Source: Rhizodiscina lignyota (lineage: Eukaryota; Ascomycota; Dothideomycetes; Aulographales; Rhizodiscinaceae). Taken from it: DNA of 64,000 nt. The position numbers were made by a program, and so were the translations under genes. This document shows, one piece after another, positions 31,918-41,114 of the stretch. The DNA lies in contig ML978131.1 in assembly GCA_010015805.1 (NCBI GenBank), forward strand, positions 620,001-684,000, in the 5' to 3' direction. The stretch's first letter is position 1; every line of letters starts with the position of its first letter. Under the pieces are notes generated by a model, which had not been told where the DNA came from, made no database searches, and worked only from the letters and a program-made list of their open reading frames with translations.

Positions 31918-32799
31918 CTAGACCAATTCGATACGGCCGTTGGTGTCATCTTCAGCCTCTTCCTCCTCTTCGTCGGCCAAATCCAGATCAAAATCATTCA
32001 CGGTAAGCTTCGTGAGGTCAAGTTCTTGTTTGTCCTCTTCCCCAAACGCAGCCTCGTGCTTTTGTGGCTGCAATCCTTGTCGGTCCATGCGGATCTCTTT
32101 TAGTATGTTCATCTTAACAAGGCTGTATGCGACAGCAATGATCTCGTCCTTGCCAATAGTCTGCTTTCTATCGCGGCTCAAGCTAGCCGAGGCATTGTAG
32201 TCAACTGAAGGGTCCAAAGCCTCTGCAGGGATCAATCCGGGGGAAGCTCCGGCTGCTGTGAGTGCAGTTTTAACAGGGATTTTCGCGTTGACTTTGTCGC
32301 TTGAGCTCGAATCGGTTGTTCTTTCCCAAGACGCATCACTGGTGGTGAGGAAGCCAGTGACGAAGTAGCCCTTTTTGCCTTTGGTGGCCAAAAGGAACTT
32401 TTTGACATCAGCTCGATAATGTTGATCATCCATGAGTTCCTCGAAGAATTCATCCGGGTTCTGAAGTCTGTATTCATCTACAGACTTGGGGTGCATGACG
32501 ACGGTCTCCTTGGTATCTGTGTCAAACTGGAGCCCGAGAAACTCGCCAACACCGGCGCCAAACCCTCTTTTCTTACCGGCCACAACATGATCTTTGGTGA
32601 TATTGCGTGTCACTGGCTCTGGAAGAAGATCCTCAATGAGATCCGCTGGACGATGCGCTGGAATCTTCGCGGGCTGGCGTTTCGAAGGAGCATAGTTATC
32701 GAGTGGACGAAGTTTGTCCGCGACAATAAGGCACATCAACTCATCTTTCTCCTTCGAAGCGAGGGTGTCGTCAAGAACAAAGAAGCGCCGACCAGCCAT
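31918..32799 (-). CDS. Putative fungal gasdermin (HET-Q1/RCD-1-like)
   Basis: Single exon, 293 aa from the ATG at 32799 (context AAAATGGC; the frame is open a little further upstream without an ATG). Gasdermins oligomerise into membrane pores and cause lytic cell death after release of their pore-forming part by proteolysis. What I see: no signal peptide, mixed alpha/beta composition, and a central block at residues ~143-175 (KKGYFVTGFLTTSDASWERT ending AKIPV) that lines up by eye with the conserved hairpin of gasdermin-N (pattern LYVVTEV..T..VTLER...FSLP). Residues ~212-235 (TIGKDEIIAVAYSLVKMN) resemble the following gasdermin strand. The tail, ~260-293, is strongly acidic (EEEEEAEDD), as expected for a removable inhibitory end. 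It is divergent from the CHAT protease gene at 33389, the arrangement known for fungal gasdermin/protease pairs. No database search was possible; a conserved fungal protein of unknown function is the alternative. Confidence 0.6.
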   Translation of the reverse strand: MAGRRFFVLDDTLASKEKDELMCLIVADKLRPLDNYAPSKRQPAKIPAHRPADLIEDLLPEPVTRNITKDHVVAGKKRGFGAGVGEFLGLQFDTDTKETVVMHPKSVDEYRLQNPDEFFEELMDDQHYRADVKKFLLATKGKKGYFVTGFLTTSDASWERTTDSSSSDKVNAKIPVKTALTAAGASPGLIPAEALDPSVDYNASASLSRDRKQTIGKDEIIAVAYSLVKMNILKEIRMDRQGLQPQKHEAAFGEEDKQELDLTKLTVNDFDLDLADEEEEEAEDDTNGRIELV

Positions 32800-33388
32800 T
32801 TTTGGATAAAGCTTTTTAGGCAAGGTGCGATTATTGATTTGTCGCTAATTGGAGTACCGAGAAGCAAAGCAATGGGAATCAAGCTCGCGTGCACAAGGAA
32901 AGGTTAACAAGAGAATTTCTCAGGCATCCGCCCTCCTAGCCCAGATATCTAGAGTAATGAGTTAGGTACAACGCTGCAATGTCCTGTCCTCAGCCTTGTC
33001 AAATGACGGACAGCTCCAGCTTTGTCTGTGCCCGGCAACTTTAGTCGATGCCACATTACCCAACTCCGCAGTGACGGGACCTCCGGGCTCGTCTAACCTG
33101 GGCCAGGAGAAGGCATGGAGTGGTTTCTCCTGCAAGGCTACCCAACCCCTGCAACTGCAGCCAGCGCATACGCGATAGTTCAACCTGGAATCCAGCGCAC
33201 CAAGGCAAAAAGTGGCGAGCAATCGTATGAGCTGCCAGCCTGTGAAACTTGCAACAGCACTCGTGTGCATTGTTCACTCGACATGCTTCATCGGATTAAG
33301 TTCTGATACTGTCTCCCTCTTGTTTCTTGCTCGAGACGAGACAGGCAAACTAATATTCAAGTCGCCTCTATTATTTCTCCTGTCCAGT
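32800..33388. promoter_or_regulatory. Shared divergent promoter of gasdermin-like and CHAT genes
   Basis: 589 bp between the two start codons, with one frame open on the plus strand up to the CHAT start but lacking a convincing upstream start (its first codon is GTG). Both genes probably draw promoter elements from it. Confidence 0.5.
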
Positions 33389-36300
33389 ATGGCACCTAAT
33401 GTCGCAATCAACATCACAGCTAGTGAAGCCATTCCCGATGAAGCTGACACCAACGAAGGGCCTGAAAACAAGTTGCATCGCTGGTCTATATCTGTTTCAG
33501 TCAATGGGAAATCTATATACGCCCACAGAGTAATCGAAGATCCGTTCCTGAACCCACACGGAGAAGAAGAAGAGGATAAAAGGGAAGAATGCCGTTGGTA
33601 TGTTGAAGAATTCGCCATCAAAGAGCCGTTTAAGCAACAAAAGGCTTCCGAGGTCGCCGAACAGCTTCAGACATATGCTACGTCTCTACTTACCCAACTC
33701 GGGCTTCAGCAGGTGCTGAAAGATGAGCTGCAAGACGACGCCAACGAGGATGACGCCAATGATAATCCACATGTTTTGATAGCGATTTCAGAAGATTTGG
33801 ACGTTAAGAGCTCAATCCACCGTTTACATTGGGAACTGCTCGAAGATTCAGCCGTGTGGGATCTCCAGGCCGAGATTACTGTCAAGCGCCTTGTCAAAAT
33901 GAGACGTGCTACTCCATCGCTGCTTATTGCAGAGGTGAAACCGGATGAGCAACATCCCACCAAGGTTACGGTAGTGAATGGCTTACTGGTTGTCGCTCGT
34001 GATCTCTCAGAGAGTTCACAGAAGAGTGACATCAATCCTAACCTCGCCTTCGGTGTCCTTGCAAACATTCAAAAGGACCTCGTCAGTTTTTCAGATGGCG
34101 CTCGGCTGAACCTTGAGGTAGTCAGGCCCGGAACTTTCAAGGCGCTACAGGAACACTTGGATCGAGCCGCGGAAATGCACGGCAAGGGCCATTACCATTT
34201 CATCCATTTCGACCTTCATGGGAAAGTAGATAAGGAAACAAGCACTGCCAGCTTGCTCTTCAATGATTCCGAGCTGAACGAAAAGAAACGAGTCGAGGAG
34301 CCTGCTCACAAGGTCGCCTCTCTACTCGGATCTCATAATATCAGCGTTGCCATCCTCAATGCCTGCGAATCGGCCAAGGCTGACTCTGGAGATTCTGCCA
34401 ACGTCGCGAAAACTTTCGTTGACGGTGGAGTTAAGAGTGTTTTGGCAATGTCATACAAACTATCCAGCTCAGCAGCCGAGCCATTCCTCAGGGGCCTCTA
34501 CCATTCGCTATTTCTCGATGGCAACACGCTGCCACAAGCGGCTAGAAATGCTCGAACCATGCTACGTGAGAATCCGCACCGTCATGCAAGGCTTGGTCTG
34601 AAGGTAGCAGTCAATGACTACTTCATCCCAGTCCTCTATAGTCATGGACAGGACCCAAAATTCATCCCTCGACAGAGAAAGCGCATCTCCAGCCAGTTTG
34701 GACTTGTCGACTTTGCGAGGCGCCGTGGAGAGCTTAGGTCTAATGATACCAGGCCTTTGACTGGCCGAGACTTTGACGTTTTGCGATTAGAGAAATGTCT
34801 GATCGAACATGGCAAGGTTCACCTCTCTGGACGTGCCGGTGTAGGCAAGACAGCACTGCTGCGCTACGCAAGTACAATCTGGATCCAGACCTCGTTCATC
34901 GACACCGTTGCATTTATTGACCTTTCCAAAGTCAAGGACTTGCCTAATGCAGTCAATGCTTTGATTTCTCAAATACCGAGAGCGACGGATGAATTGGCAT
35001 ATGATCTCAGGCTGGCACTTGAGTCTGAGAACTCCAACGACAAGTCACTATCGACACTTATTTCAATTTGCTCCGAACAATCACTTGTATTCGTCGTCGA
35101 CAGCATTCCATCCGACAAGCAGATCAAAATGTCTCTCGATCCAAACGACATGACAGACTTTAAAGCCATGGACCGCTTCCTGGGAACGCTGCTTCGGCTG
35201 AACGAAACCGTGAAATCGACTCGTGTTATTTTTGTTTCCCGATTGAATGGGGACGAATTACCAATCTCCAAGGAATTGCATACTGGCATCAGTGGCGTAA
35301 CCATGAGGCTCCAACCACTCGGATTAGATGATGCTGTTCAACTGAGCCAGTTGATCCTCGAGAGCTCCGGGCTGCATATGGATGACTGGAAAGACAGTCA
35401 CGACCGACAGCTCAAGCTGCTTGTTGGTCTGTGCGACGGCAACCCTTCAGTAATTGCGCAGGTTTCTCACCAGATGCCCAGTTCTGGTAAATCGCTTGAA
35501 GACTTTCTGGACCAGATCCAGGTCGGAATTCCTCCAGAGCATCAAGCCTTTGGCGAAGGACAGGATCTCGTTGATGAGCTGGACCATATATTCAACTCAT
35601 TCAACGATGAGCAGCGCGCTTTCTTCATCTTCATCAGTGTCTTTTGGACTGAAGCTTTTCCAATCTCCTATTTCACTGACTGGATTGTTGCAATGGAGAT
35701 ATGCAAGGACCAGAGAAATAGTCTAGCCATCCAATATCTTCAGGCACGGGGCATTATCGAGCTTGGACTGCTAATGACGAAGCCCAACGACGAGGAAACC
35801 GGATTAAAAATGATCACTTGGATCCACCCACTCCTTACGACATACGGTCGAAGAATTGCGTACAACACGCTCGCGAAGAAACGAGGCCGCCTGGGGAAAA
35901 GCCAAATCGAGGCAGCTACACTGGTTTGCCTGGTAATGGGCACAAAGTTCAAGGCGGGAAGGCAGTCTAAAAGGTTTCTCGCTTTGAGTCAGAGCGTGTT
36001 CCTCTGGCTCATTCAAGGTATTGCGGGTGCTGACGGTCAACGACTGGCGGTATCCATCTTGGAAGGGCTAGAATATGCGAAGCTAGCTTCCTTCCTGCCT
36101 CTTCAAACGGGTAACTTAGCTCTCTGTTTATCGTTATGCCTACGTCTGCCTCTGGAATTATGGCGTCTAGATTATTTCGAGTTCCATGTTGCCAACCTAC
36201 GCTTGGTCGCTAGACCCGAACATCTGGAGCAATTCACTCGCCGCTTTGGGGATCTTCTAGACAAACTTTTGGAGCTTAACGGCGGATGTGCCATTCCACA

Positions 36301-37996
36301 AGCATATCTCGCTTTCAGCCTCCTCACAGCAATCAGCCTAGCAGCAATATATTCCTCGGAATGGCCACGCAAGGAAATGCGTGAGAAATACGTGAAGCTT
36401 GCTCTTCGGATCGTTGAAGACACCGAGGAGAATGAACTCAAGAACAGTGGGGCCAATCCATTCCCCGTGGGTTCACGGGCATTTTACATGAAGGGACTAG
36501 CATATCGCCACGAACTCATGCTCGAACTGGAACGAGGAAATCTAGAAGCAGCCTTTCAGACCTGTGACAAATGTCTCGAGATTGACGAATCTCTCCTAAA
36601 ACACATGGAAGGGGGTGCCCAGTTAGTCGAATCTTCGCTGGACGATGCCAGAATCAAAGAGATGGCCAACCTGTTCCCTAACCAGCAATCAGCTAACGTA
36701 GCCAAGGAGAGGTTAGAGGCCATATCGCAGAACAAGATGGCAGTTGCTTACACTGAGTCTCGCGTGACTCTTCTGAACACTGTTAAAGTGTATCTGGCCG
36801 AAAAAATCGGAAAACATATAGACCCGCGCTTCAAGAGGCAGTACAATCCCAGCAAGCTCGGGGCCAAGATGGGCGCGAAACGTGGGAAAGGAGCAATGCA
36901 TGCTGTTAATCAGGCGGGAGATCTGATGGGTCTCTTGAACATGAACAAGGCCTCTGACTGGTACGATGGGAGCGACTACATGGATGAGTTCGTGGATCAT
37001 CGAAATAGCGAAGAAGAGAGGCTGAAAGATCTCGACCGCGATATCGGGCTGGGGAACATTCCAAGGGCAACAGAGACATACGCCAAGGTCATCGCATCTT
37101 CACTGCGTAGCCTGGACCTCGATCGCACAGGGGCGTATCTCAGCGGCCTCGCTGATTTCGCCCAGCACAATCTCATACCAAGCATGGAAAATGTAGACTG
37201 GGTTGGCGGGCAGACTCTCTTTGGTAGCCTCAAGACGACAATGAACATAGTCACGGGAAAGTCGACTTCCAAGGACCATAAAGTGGACCACGTGGTAATC
37301 GACAAAGCCTTGCAAGAGGAGATTCGCGTGCTCGAGGAGAGCAATGCACATCCTGACCTAATCAAAGCGGCTAAGATGCGTCGTCGAGGGTGGTTGAAAG
37401 ATCCGGACGCACTCAAGCACGGTGGTTCCCCTGAAGAAAACAAAATGCGCGAAACCAACACGAAAAATGCATTACACATCCTGATGGATAATGCGGGCCG
37501 GCCTGGATACCAGGAAAGACTGGTTGCGGCCAACGTCGAGTTCGAGTCCTTGAAGACGCGGGTGGTGGATGGGGAACAAGCTGTACAGGCCGCGTGGAAC
37601 TCGGGCAAGAAAGCACGAAGTATGGAAGACGAACCGGACATGATGAAAATGTACAAAGACATCATCGCCGCGTTGGATGATATGCAAACGTTCTGTGCAA
37701 AACCAGGCAACGAGGTATTCCGTGCCGTCTTTGGGGACGGCGAGACGTATTTCGACGAAAATCGTGAGCCGTATTTGGTCAATCTCGCTGCTGAAGCGGT
37801 GCGCGAGTCCTTTCAGAACGCCATTGTGCGCGGAGATTATGATGGGGCCCAGAGAGTTGTTGAGGGCTTTAAGGGCAGTTTGGATGAGAAGCTGCGTCGC
37901 AGCGCACATGCGGAGAAGATTGTGAATGGATGGCAAGCGATGATCGATGAGGGACCAGCGAATATAGCAGAATTTCGAAAGTTGATGGGCAGATGA
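33389..37996 (+). CDS. CHAT-domain protease fused to a STAND-type NTPase (HET-Q2-like)
   Basis: Single uninterrupted exon, 1535 aa from ATG 33389 (context CAGTATGGC). Residues ~180-420 form a caspase-like CHAT protease: the catalytic His is His277 in HFDLHG and the catalytic Cys is Cys326 in LNACESA, both intact. Typical CHAT blocks FVDGGVKSVLAMSY and AARNARTML follow. A P-loop NTPase starts at ~460: TGRDFDVLRLEKCL, Walker A GRAGVGKT (Lys487), and Walker B SLVFVVDSI at ~570. The C-terminal ~700 residues are helical and repeat-like, though no clean TPR consensus is visible. The order protease-NTPase-helical repeats is that of fungal NLR-like proteins; the NTPase would sense a trigger and activate the protease. 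In Podospora the HET-Q2 subtilisin cleaves gasdermin HET-Q1, and CHAT forms are the other known partner class. The adjacent divergent gasdermin-like gene is the likely substrate. Confidence 0.88.
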   Translation: MAPNVAINITASEAIPDEADTNEGPENKLHRWSISVSVNGKSIYAHRVIEDPFLNPHGEEEEDKREECRWYVEEFAIKEPFKQQKASEVAEQLQTYATSLLTQLGLQQVLKDELQDDANEDDANDNPHVLIAISEDLDVKSSIHRLHWELLEDSAVWDLQAEITVKRLVKMRRATPSLLIAEVKPDEQHPTKVTVVNGLLVVARDLSESSQKSDINPNLAFGVLANIQKDLVSFSDGARLNLEVVRPGTFKALQEHLDRAAEMHGKGHYHFIHFDLHGKVDKETSTASLLFNDSELNEKKRVEEPAHKVASLLGSHNISVAILNACESAKADSGDSANVAKTFVDGGVKSVLAMSYKLSSSAAEPFLRGLYHSLFLDGNTLPQAARNARTMLRENPHRHARLGLKVAVNDYFIPVLYSHGQDPKFIPRQRKRISSQFGLVDFARRRGELRSNDTRPLTGRDFDVLRLEKCLIEHGKVHLSGRAGVGKTALLRYASTIWIQTSFIDTVAFIDLSKVKDLPNAVNALISQIPRATDELAYDLRLALESENSNDKSLSTLISICSEQSLVFVVDSIPSDKQIKMSLDPNDMTDFKAMDRFLGTLLRLNETVKSTRVIFVSRLNGDELPISKELHTGISGVTMRLQPLGLDDAVQLSQLILESSGLHMDDWKDSHDRQLKLLVGLCDGNPSVIAQVSHQMPSSGKSLEDFLDQIQVGIPPEHQAFGEGQDLVDELDHIFNSFNDEQRAFFIFISVFWTEAFPISYFTDWIVAMEICKDQRNSLAIQYLQARGIIELGLLMTKPNDEETGLKMITWIHPLLTTYGRRIAYNTLAKKRGRLGKSQIEAATLVCLVMGTKFKAGRQSKRFLALSQSVFLWLIQGIAGADGQRLAVSILEGLEYAKLASFLPLQTGNLALCLSLCLRLPLELWRLDYFEFHVANLRLVARPEHLEQFTRRFGDLLDKLLELNGGCAIPQAYLAFSLLTAISLAAIYSSEWPRKEMREKYVKLALRIVEDTEENELKNSGANPFPVGSRAFYMKGLAYRHELMLELERGNLEAAFQTCDKCLEIDESLLKHMEGGAQLVESSLDDARIKEMANLFPNQQSANVAKERLEAISQNKMAVAYTESRVTLLNTVKVYLAEKIGKHIDPRFKRQYNPSKLGAKMGAKRGKGAMHAVNQAGDLMGLLNMNKASDWYDGSDYMDEFVDHRNSEEERLKDLDRDIGLGNIPRATETYAKVIASSLRSLDLDRTGAYLSGLADFAQHNLIPSMENVDWVGGQTLFGSLKTTMNIVTGKSTSKDHKVDHVVIDKALQEEIRVLEESNAHPDLIKAAKMRRRGWLKDPDALKHGGSPEENKMRETNTKNALHILMDNAGRPGYQERLVAANVEFESLKTRVVDGEQAVQAAWNSGKKARSMEDEPDMMKMYKDIIAALDDMQTFCAKPGNEVFRAVFGDGETYFDENREPYLVNLAAEAVRESFQNAIVRGDYDGAQRVVEGFKGSLDEKLRRSAHAEKIVNGWQAMIDEGPANIAEFRKLMGR

Positions 37997-38806
37997 GTAT
38001 GATCACGTGAGGCGATAAAACAGGTTATGCAACTCTCCAAAACAGGCAGTTTAAATTACTGCTTTACGGCATAAAGCTTCAGTGGCTACCCGACAAATGG
38101 AGTTCCATACTGCCTCCTTTCTTTACAAGATGTCAGTTTGCCGGGTCTCTTTGCGGTAGGTGCTCCGCGTCTTCGCCCAGCTATTTGCGTTGGTCGGTGT
38201 AAGGAGTCCGTCCAAGAAGCTTTCCAATACGAAGGTACGAGCATCGCAGAGATTGCCGCCTTTATCTCTCCAAGTATATGAGTGCAATATTCAGTTTGAA
38301 CAAGGACGAATATGCTGAAGATAGAGGTCAATCTGTCTTCCAGTTCCCCAGTTCGCCTCAAACCTCCGATGCATGCGTGCCATGCTGCAAGGTTGCGTGC
38401 TCTCCCACTGCGTCACTGCGTGGCTTGACATCATTTGACCGCCTGCCAGCGATCCATCGTTCCACACCAACTTTTTGTCTTCTGACTCTATCTCCACCTC
38501 CACAATTTCGCTACCTTGTTCCATCTCCTCTGCAACGCCTCCACGGCCCCATCCCGCCGCCATGATGCGCCTTGCTCTCTACCCACTGACCACTCACCAC
38601 CGCGACCGCTGCAAGGGTCCAAGTGACGCCTAATAGCGAAGCCTTATAACTGACCGGTCTGCCTGCGTGCGAGCAGCTGACATTCCATCTACGATCGCCC
38701 CGAGCTCTACATTGCAGACGTTTACTTCCAAGTATTAAGCCTTGTGCTGCACTGCCTGGAATCTTTATCGAGACACTGCGCAAGAACCGAGAGCAGTGAA
38801 ACTATC
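37997..38806. other. Intergenic region
   Basis: 3' flank of the CHAT gene and promoter of the DUF7514-like gene. Pyrimidine-rich runs around 38485-38560. Nothing else recognised. Confidence 0.5.
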
Positions 38807-40750
38807 ATGGCGACGGCGCAAGAGGCGTCGCCCGCGCCGACGGAGACGGAGACAAGAGAAGCGATGGAGTTTTGGGGATATCTATTCAAGCCGGACAAGT
38901 GTGGCACGGATATGCTGAACAACTTGCTCAGAGGAATTGCTATTTATATTGTATGCGGACACCCGAAATTCCCTCAGATCTCCTTCACTGCAATCGCTCG
39001 GATACAAGTTCTACATGCAGACTATTTGATGTTTACGCAAAGCTAATCGCAACCTCATTCACAGTCTACCAAACTCTCCCCCGACTCATGTCAAGACCTC
39101 CTCCCCTCCCAACTCGCCGAGTTCTACCGCGCTGTCGGTGGCAACTACGACATTCTCTTCATTGACACCCCCCTCTCCTCCCTCTCCTTTATCTACAAGT
39201 CACTCGGGTGCCTACACTCCATCCAACCCAGCGCAACCGACGATGGCTATACGGGCCCCAGCGTCCCCGCCTTGAAGCAGAAAGGCTTCATAACATGGCA
39301 AACAATACAACTCCTTCTTGGTCCGGAGGAGCATGTGCCGTTCCTCCAGCACGCGGTGAAGCAGTATGACATTGTGAATCCAGAGACAGGGGCGCCATTC
39401 CCAAAGGTCCTGCCGAAGGAAGCGTTCCCGGAGAAGCCAGACCCGGCGATGCAGAACTGGTACGAGGAGGTTTCAGAGCGGCTTTCGCGTGATGCGGAAG
39501 CTGAGCGGGATATTAAGACGGCCGGCGCAGGACCTAGTCGCGCACCTCGGCCAGGTGTTGATGCGCAAGTAGAAGTCAGCAGCGATAGCGACGACGAGAG
39601 GAGCCAGGCTGCAAAGTATTTCTCCAATCCGCTATATCGCGACGGCGACGGTCGGCCGCGGATTGTGAGGAGGGGATCGAAGCAGAGGCCGTACAGTCCA
39701 CGCGAGACTCTGTATGATAGAGGGAAAGCTGTAGTGCATGGCGTGAGGCACTTTATTTCGCCTTCATATGACGGTGGGCGGCGAAGGAGAAGCTATCCCG
39801 AACGCCGCGATCAAATCAGCGTCGTAGATGGTGACGTGGAAGAAGAGGATGAGGAAGACATTGGGCCGACCACATTACATCCTACATACGTGCCGCGTGT
39901 GGCAAGAGAGCGGCAGGCCGCCGCTGCGGCAGCAGCACAAAGGCGACGGCAAGAGACGCCTTCAACCGAGCCAGACAGCTCAGAAGACGAGCCCCCTGGG
40001 TCGTCAAGGCCACCAGGCAACCAACCCCCGCCGCCTAGTGCACGACCGCCTCTGCACCATAGACGAAGCGACGACCCGTCGACCGGCCCGCGGGATTACT
40101 TCCCACCACAAGGGCCACTGTATCCCCAGCACGGCCGCCGGCATTCAGCACACAGTCCGCTGTATGCAGGCAGTCCAGGCGCTAACGGCTTTGAACCAAG
40201 CGATAGCCCCCTGTTTGCGACGCAGATCGGGCAGGCGAGTAAGTCCGGTGGGCCTCCTCGACGCGCTGGTGGCTCGCCACTACGAGGAGAGTATAATCGA
40301 AGAGATTCAAGAGACCCTAGAGACCCCAGAGATAGAAGAGATCCTAGAGATGCAAGAGATCCTAGAGATGCAAGAGACCCTAGAGACCCTAGAGACCCAC
40401 GCGATCCGCGAGATGCAAGAGACGCAAGAGATCGATACGAGCGCGACGGCCGACCCGAACGACCGCCTGCGGGCCGGAGAAGGAGTAGTTCGGGACATAC
40501 ATATACGAGTTATGATCGGCCTCCGGAGTTCTCGCCTGCATATAGAGTGCAGTCCGAGCGAGACCAACGAGCGCAGGAGCGGGAAAGGGAGAGGCTGAGA
40601 GAGCGGGATAGGAGAAGGAGTCGTAGTCAGGGGCATAGTAATGAGCGGCCAAGGATGCCGAGACATATCACCCCAGTGGATGGCGTGGGTGGGAGGAGGT
40701 ATGTGAGTCCGGTTTGGGGGAATCGATATGACCCACCGGCCTCGGGATAG
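38807..40750 (+). CDS. DUF7514-like protein with Arg-Asp repeat tail
   Basis: Two exons, 38807-38950 and 39065-40750, 609 aa. The intron 38951-39064 is 114 bp (GTATGC donor, CTAAT, TTCACAG acceptor, phase 0). The N-terminal ~170 residues match a domain common in fungal proteins of unknown role: FWGYLFKPDKCGTDMLNNLL, then LPSQLAEFYRAVGGNYD, then GFITWQTIQLLLGPEEHVPFLQHAVK. The rest is disordered and highly charged, with RRSRSYPERR-like segments, a Pro-rich part, and an Arg-Asp repeat (RDPRDPRD..., about residues 460-510). RD/RS-rich tails suggest RNA-related or condensate-type behaviour, but no function can be given. Confidence 0.75.
40297..40440 (+). repeat. 9-bp based coding repeat (RDPRDARD units)
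   Basis: Imperfect tandem repeat of AGAGAYCCY-like units encoding Arg-Asp-Pro/Ala repeats in the tail of the DUF7514-like protein. Likely polymorphic. Confidence 0.8.
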
Positions 40751-41114
40751 AGATGAGGTGGCATATAATCTAAGACGATACGAAATTGGATTGGACTGGA
40801 TTTGGTGGGCAAAGCATATACCTCTCGGCTTGAGGACAAGGGAGGCAGGTTTCATTATTCTTGAGATTCGATTACGGCACGCCCTGGGTTAGTATCGCAT
40901 CTGCTCACGGTGGATGCTCGAGTCGAACCATTCATACGTACTACTGACACGATTCTCGTTACTTGTGTGTGTATGTACATTAAGCGCTGTAAGCGTTCCA
41001 GCGCAATGGCAACGATGAGAGTACACAGAGTTTCTGCCTATCGCCCAGTGATATCAGGCTCTCACGAGCATAAATCCGTCAACAAAGCTATTAAACAAAG
41101 AGTACTGAACTTAC
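40751..41114. other. Convergent intergenic region
   Basis: 364 bp, 3' flanks of two converging genes. A GGTTCGACTC-like box on the minus strand near 40920 lacks the rest of a tRNA. Confidence 0.5.

Noticed and set aside
40890-40960. tRNA gene on the minus strand (B-box-like GGTTCGACTC near 40920)
   Set aside because: No A-box, no cloverleaf stems and no matching acceptor stem around it.
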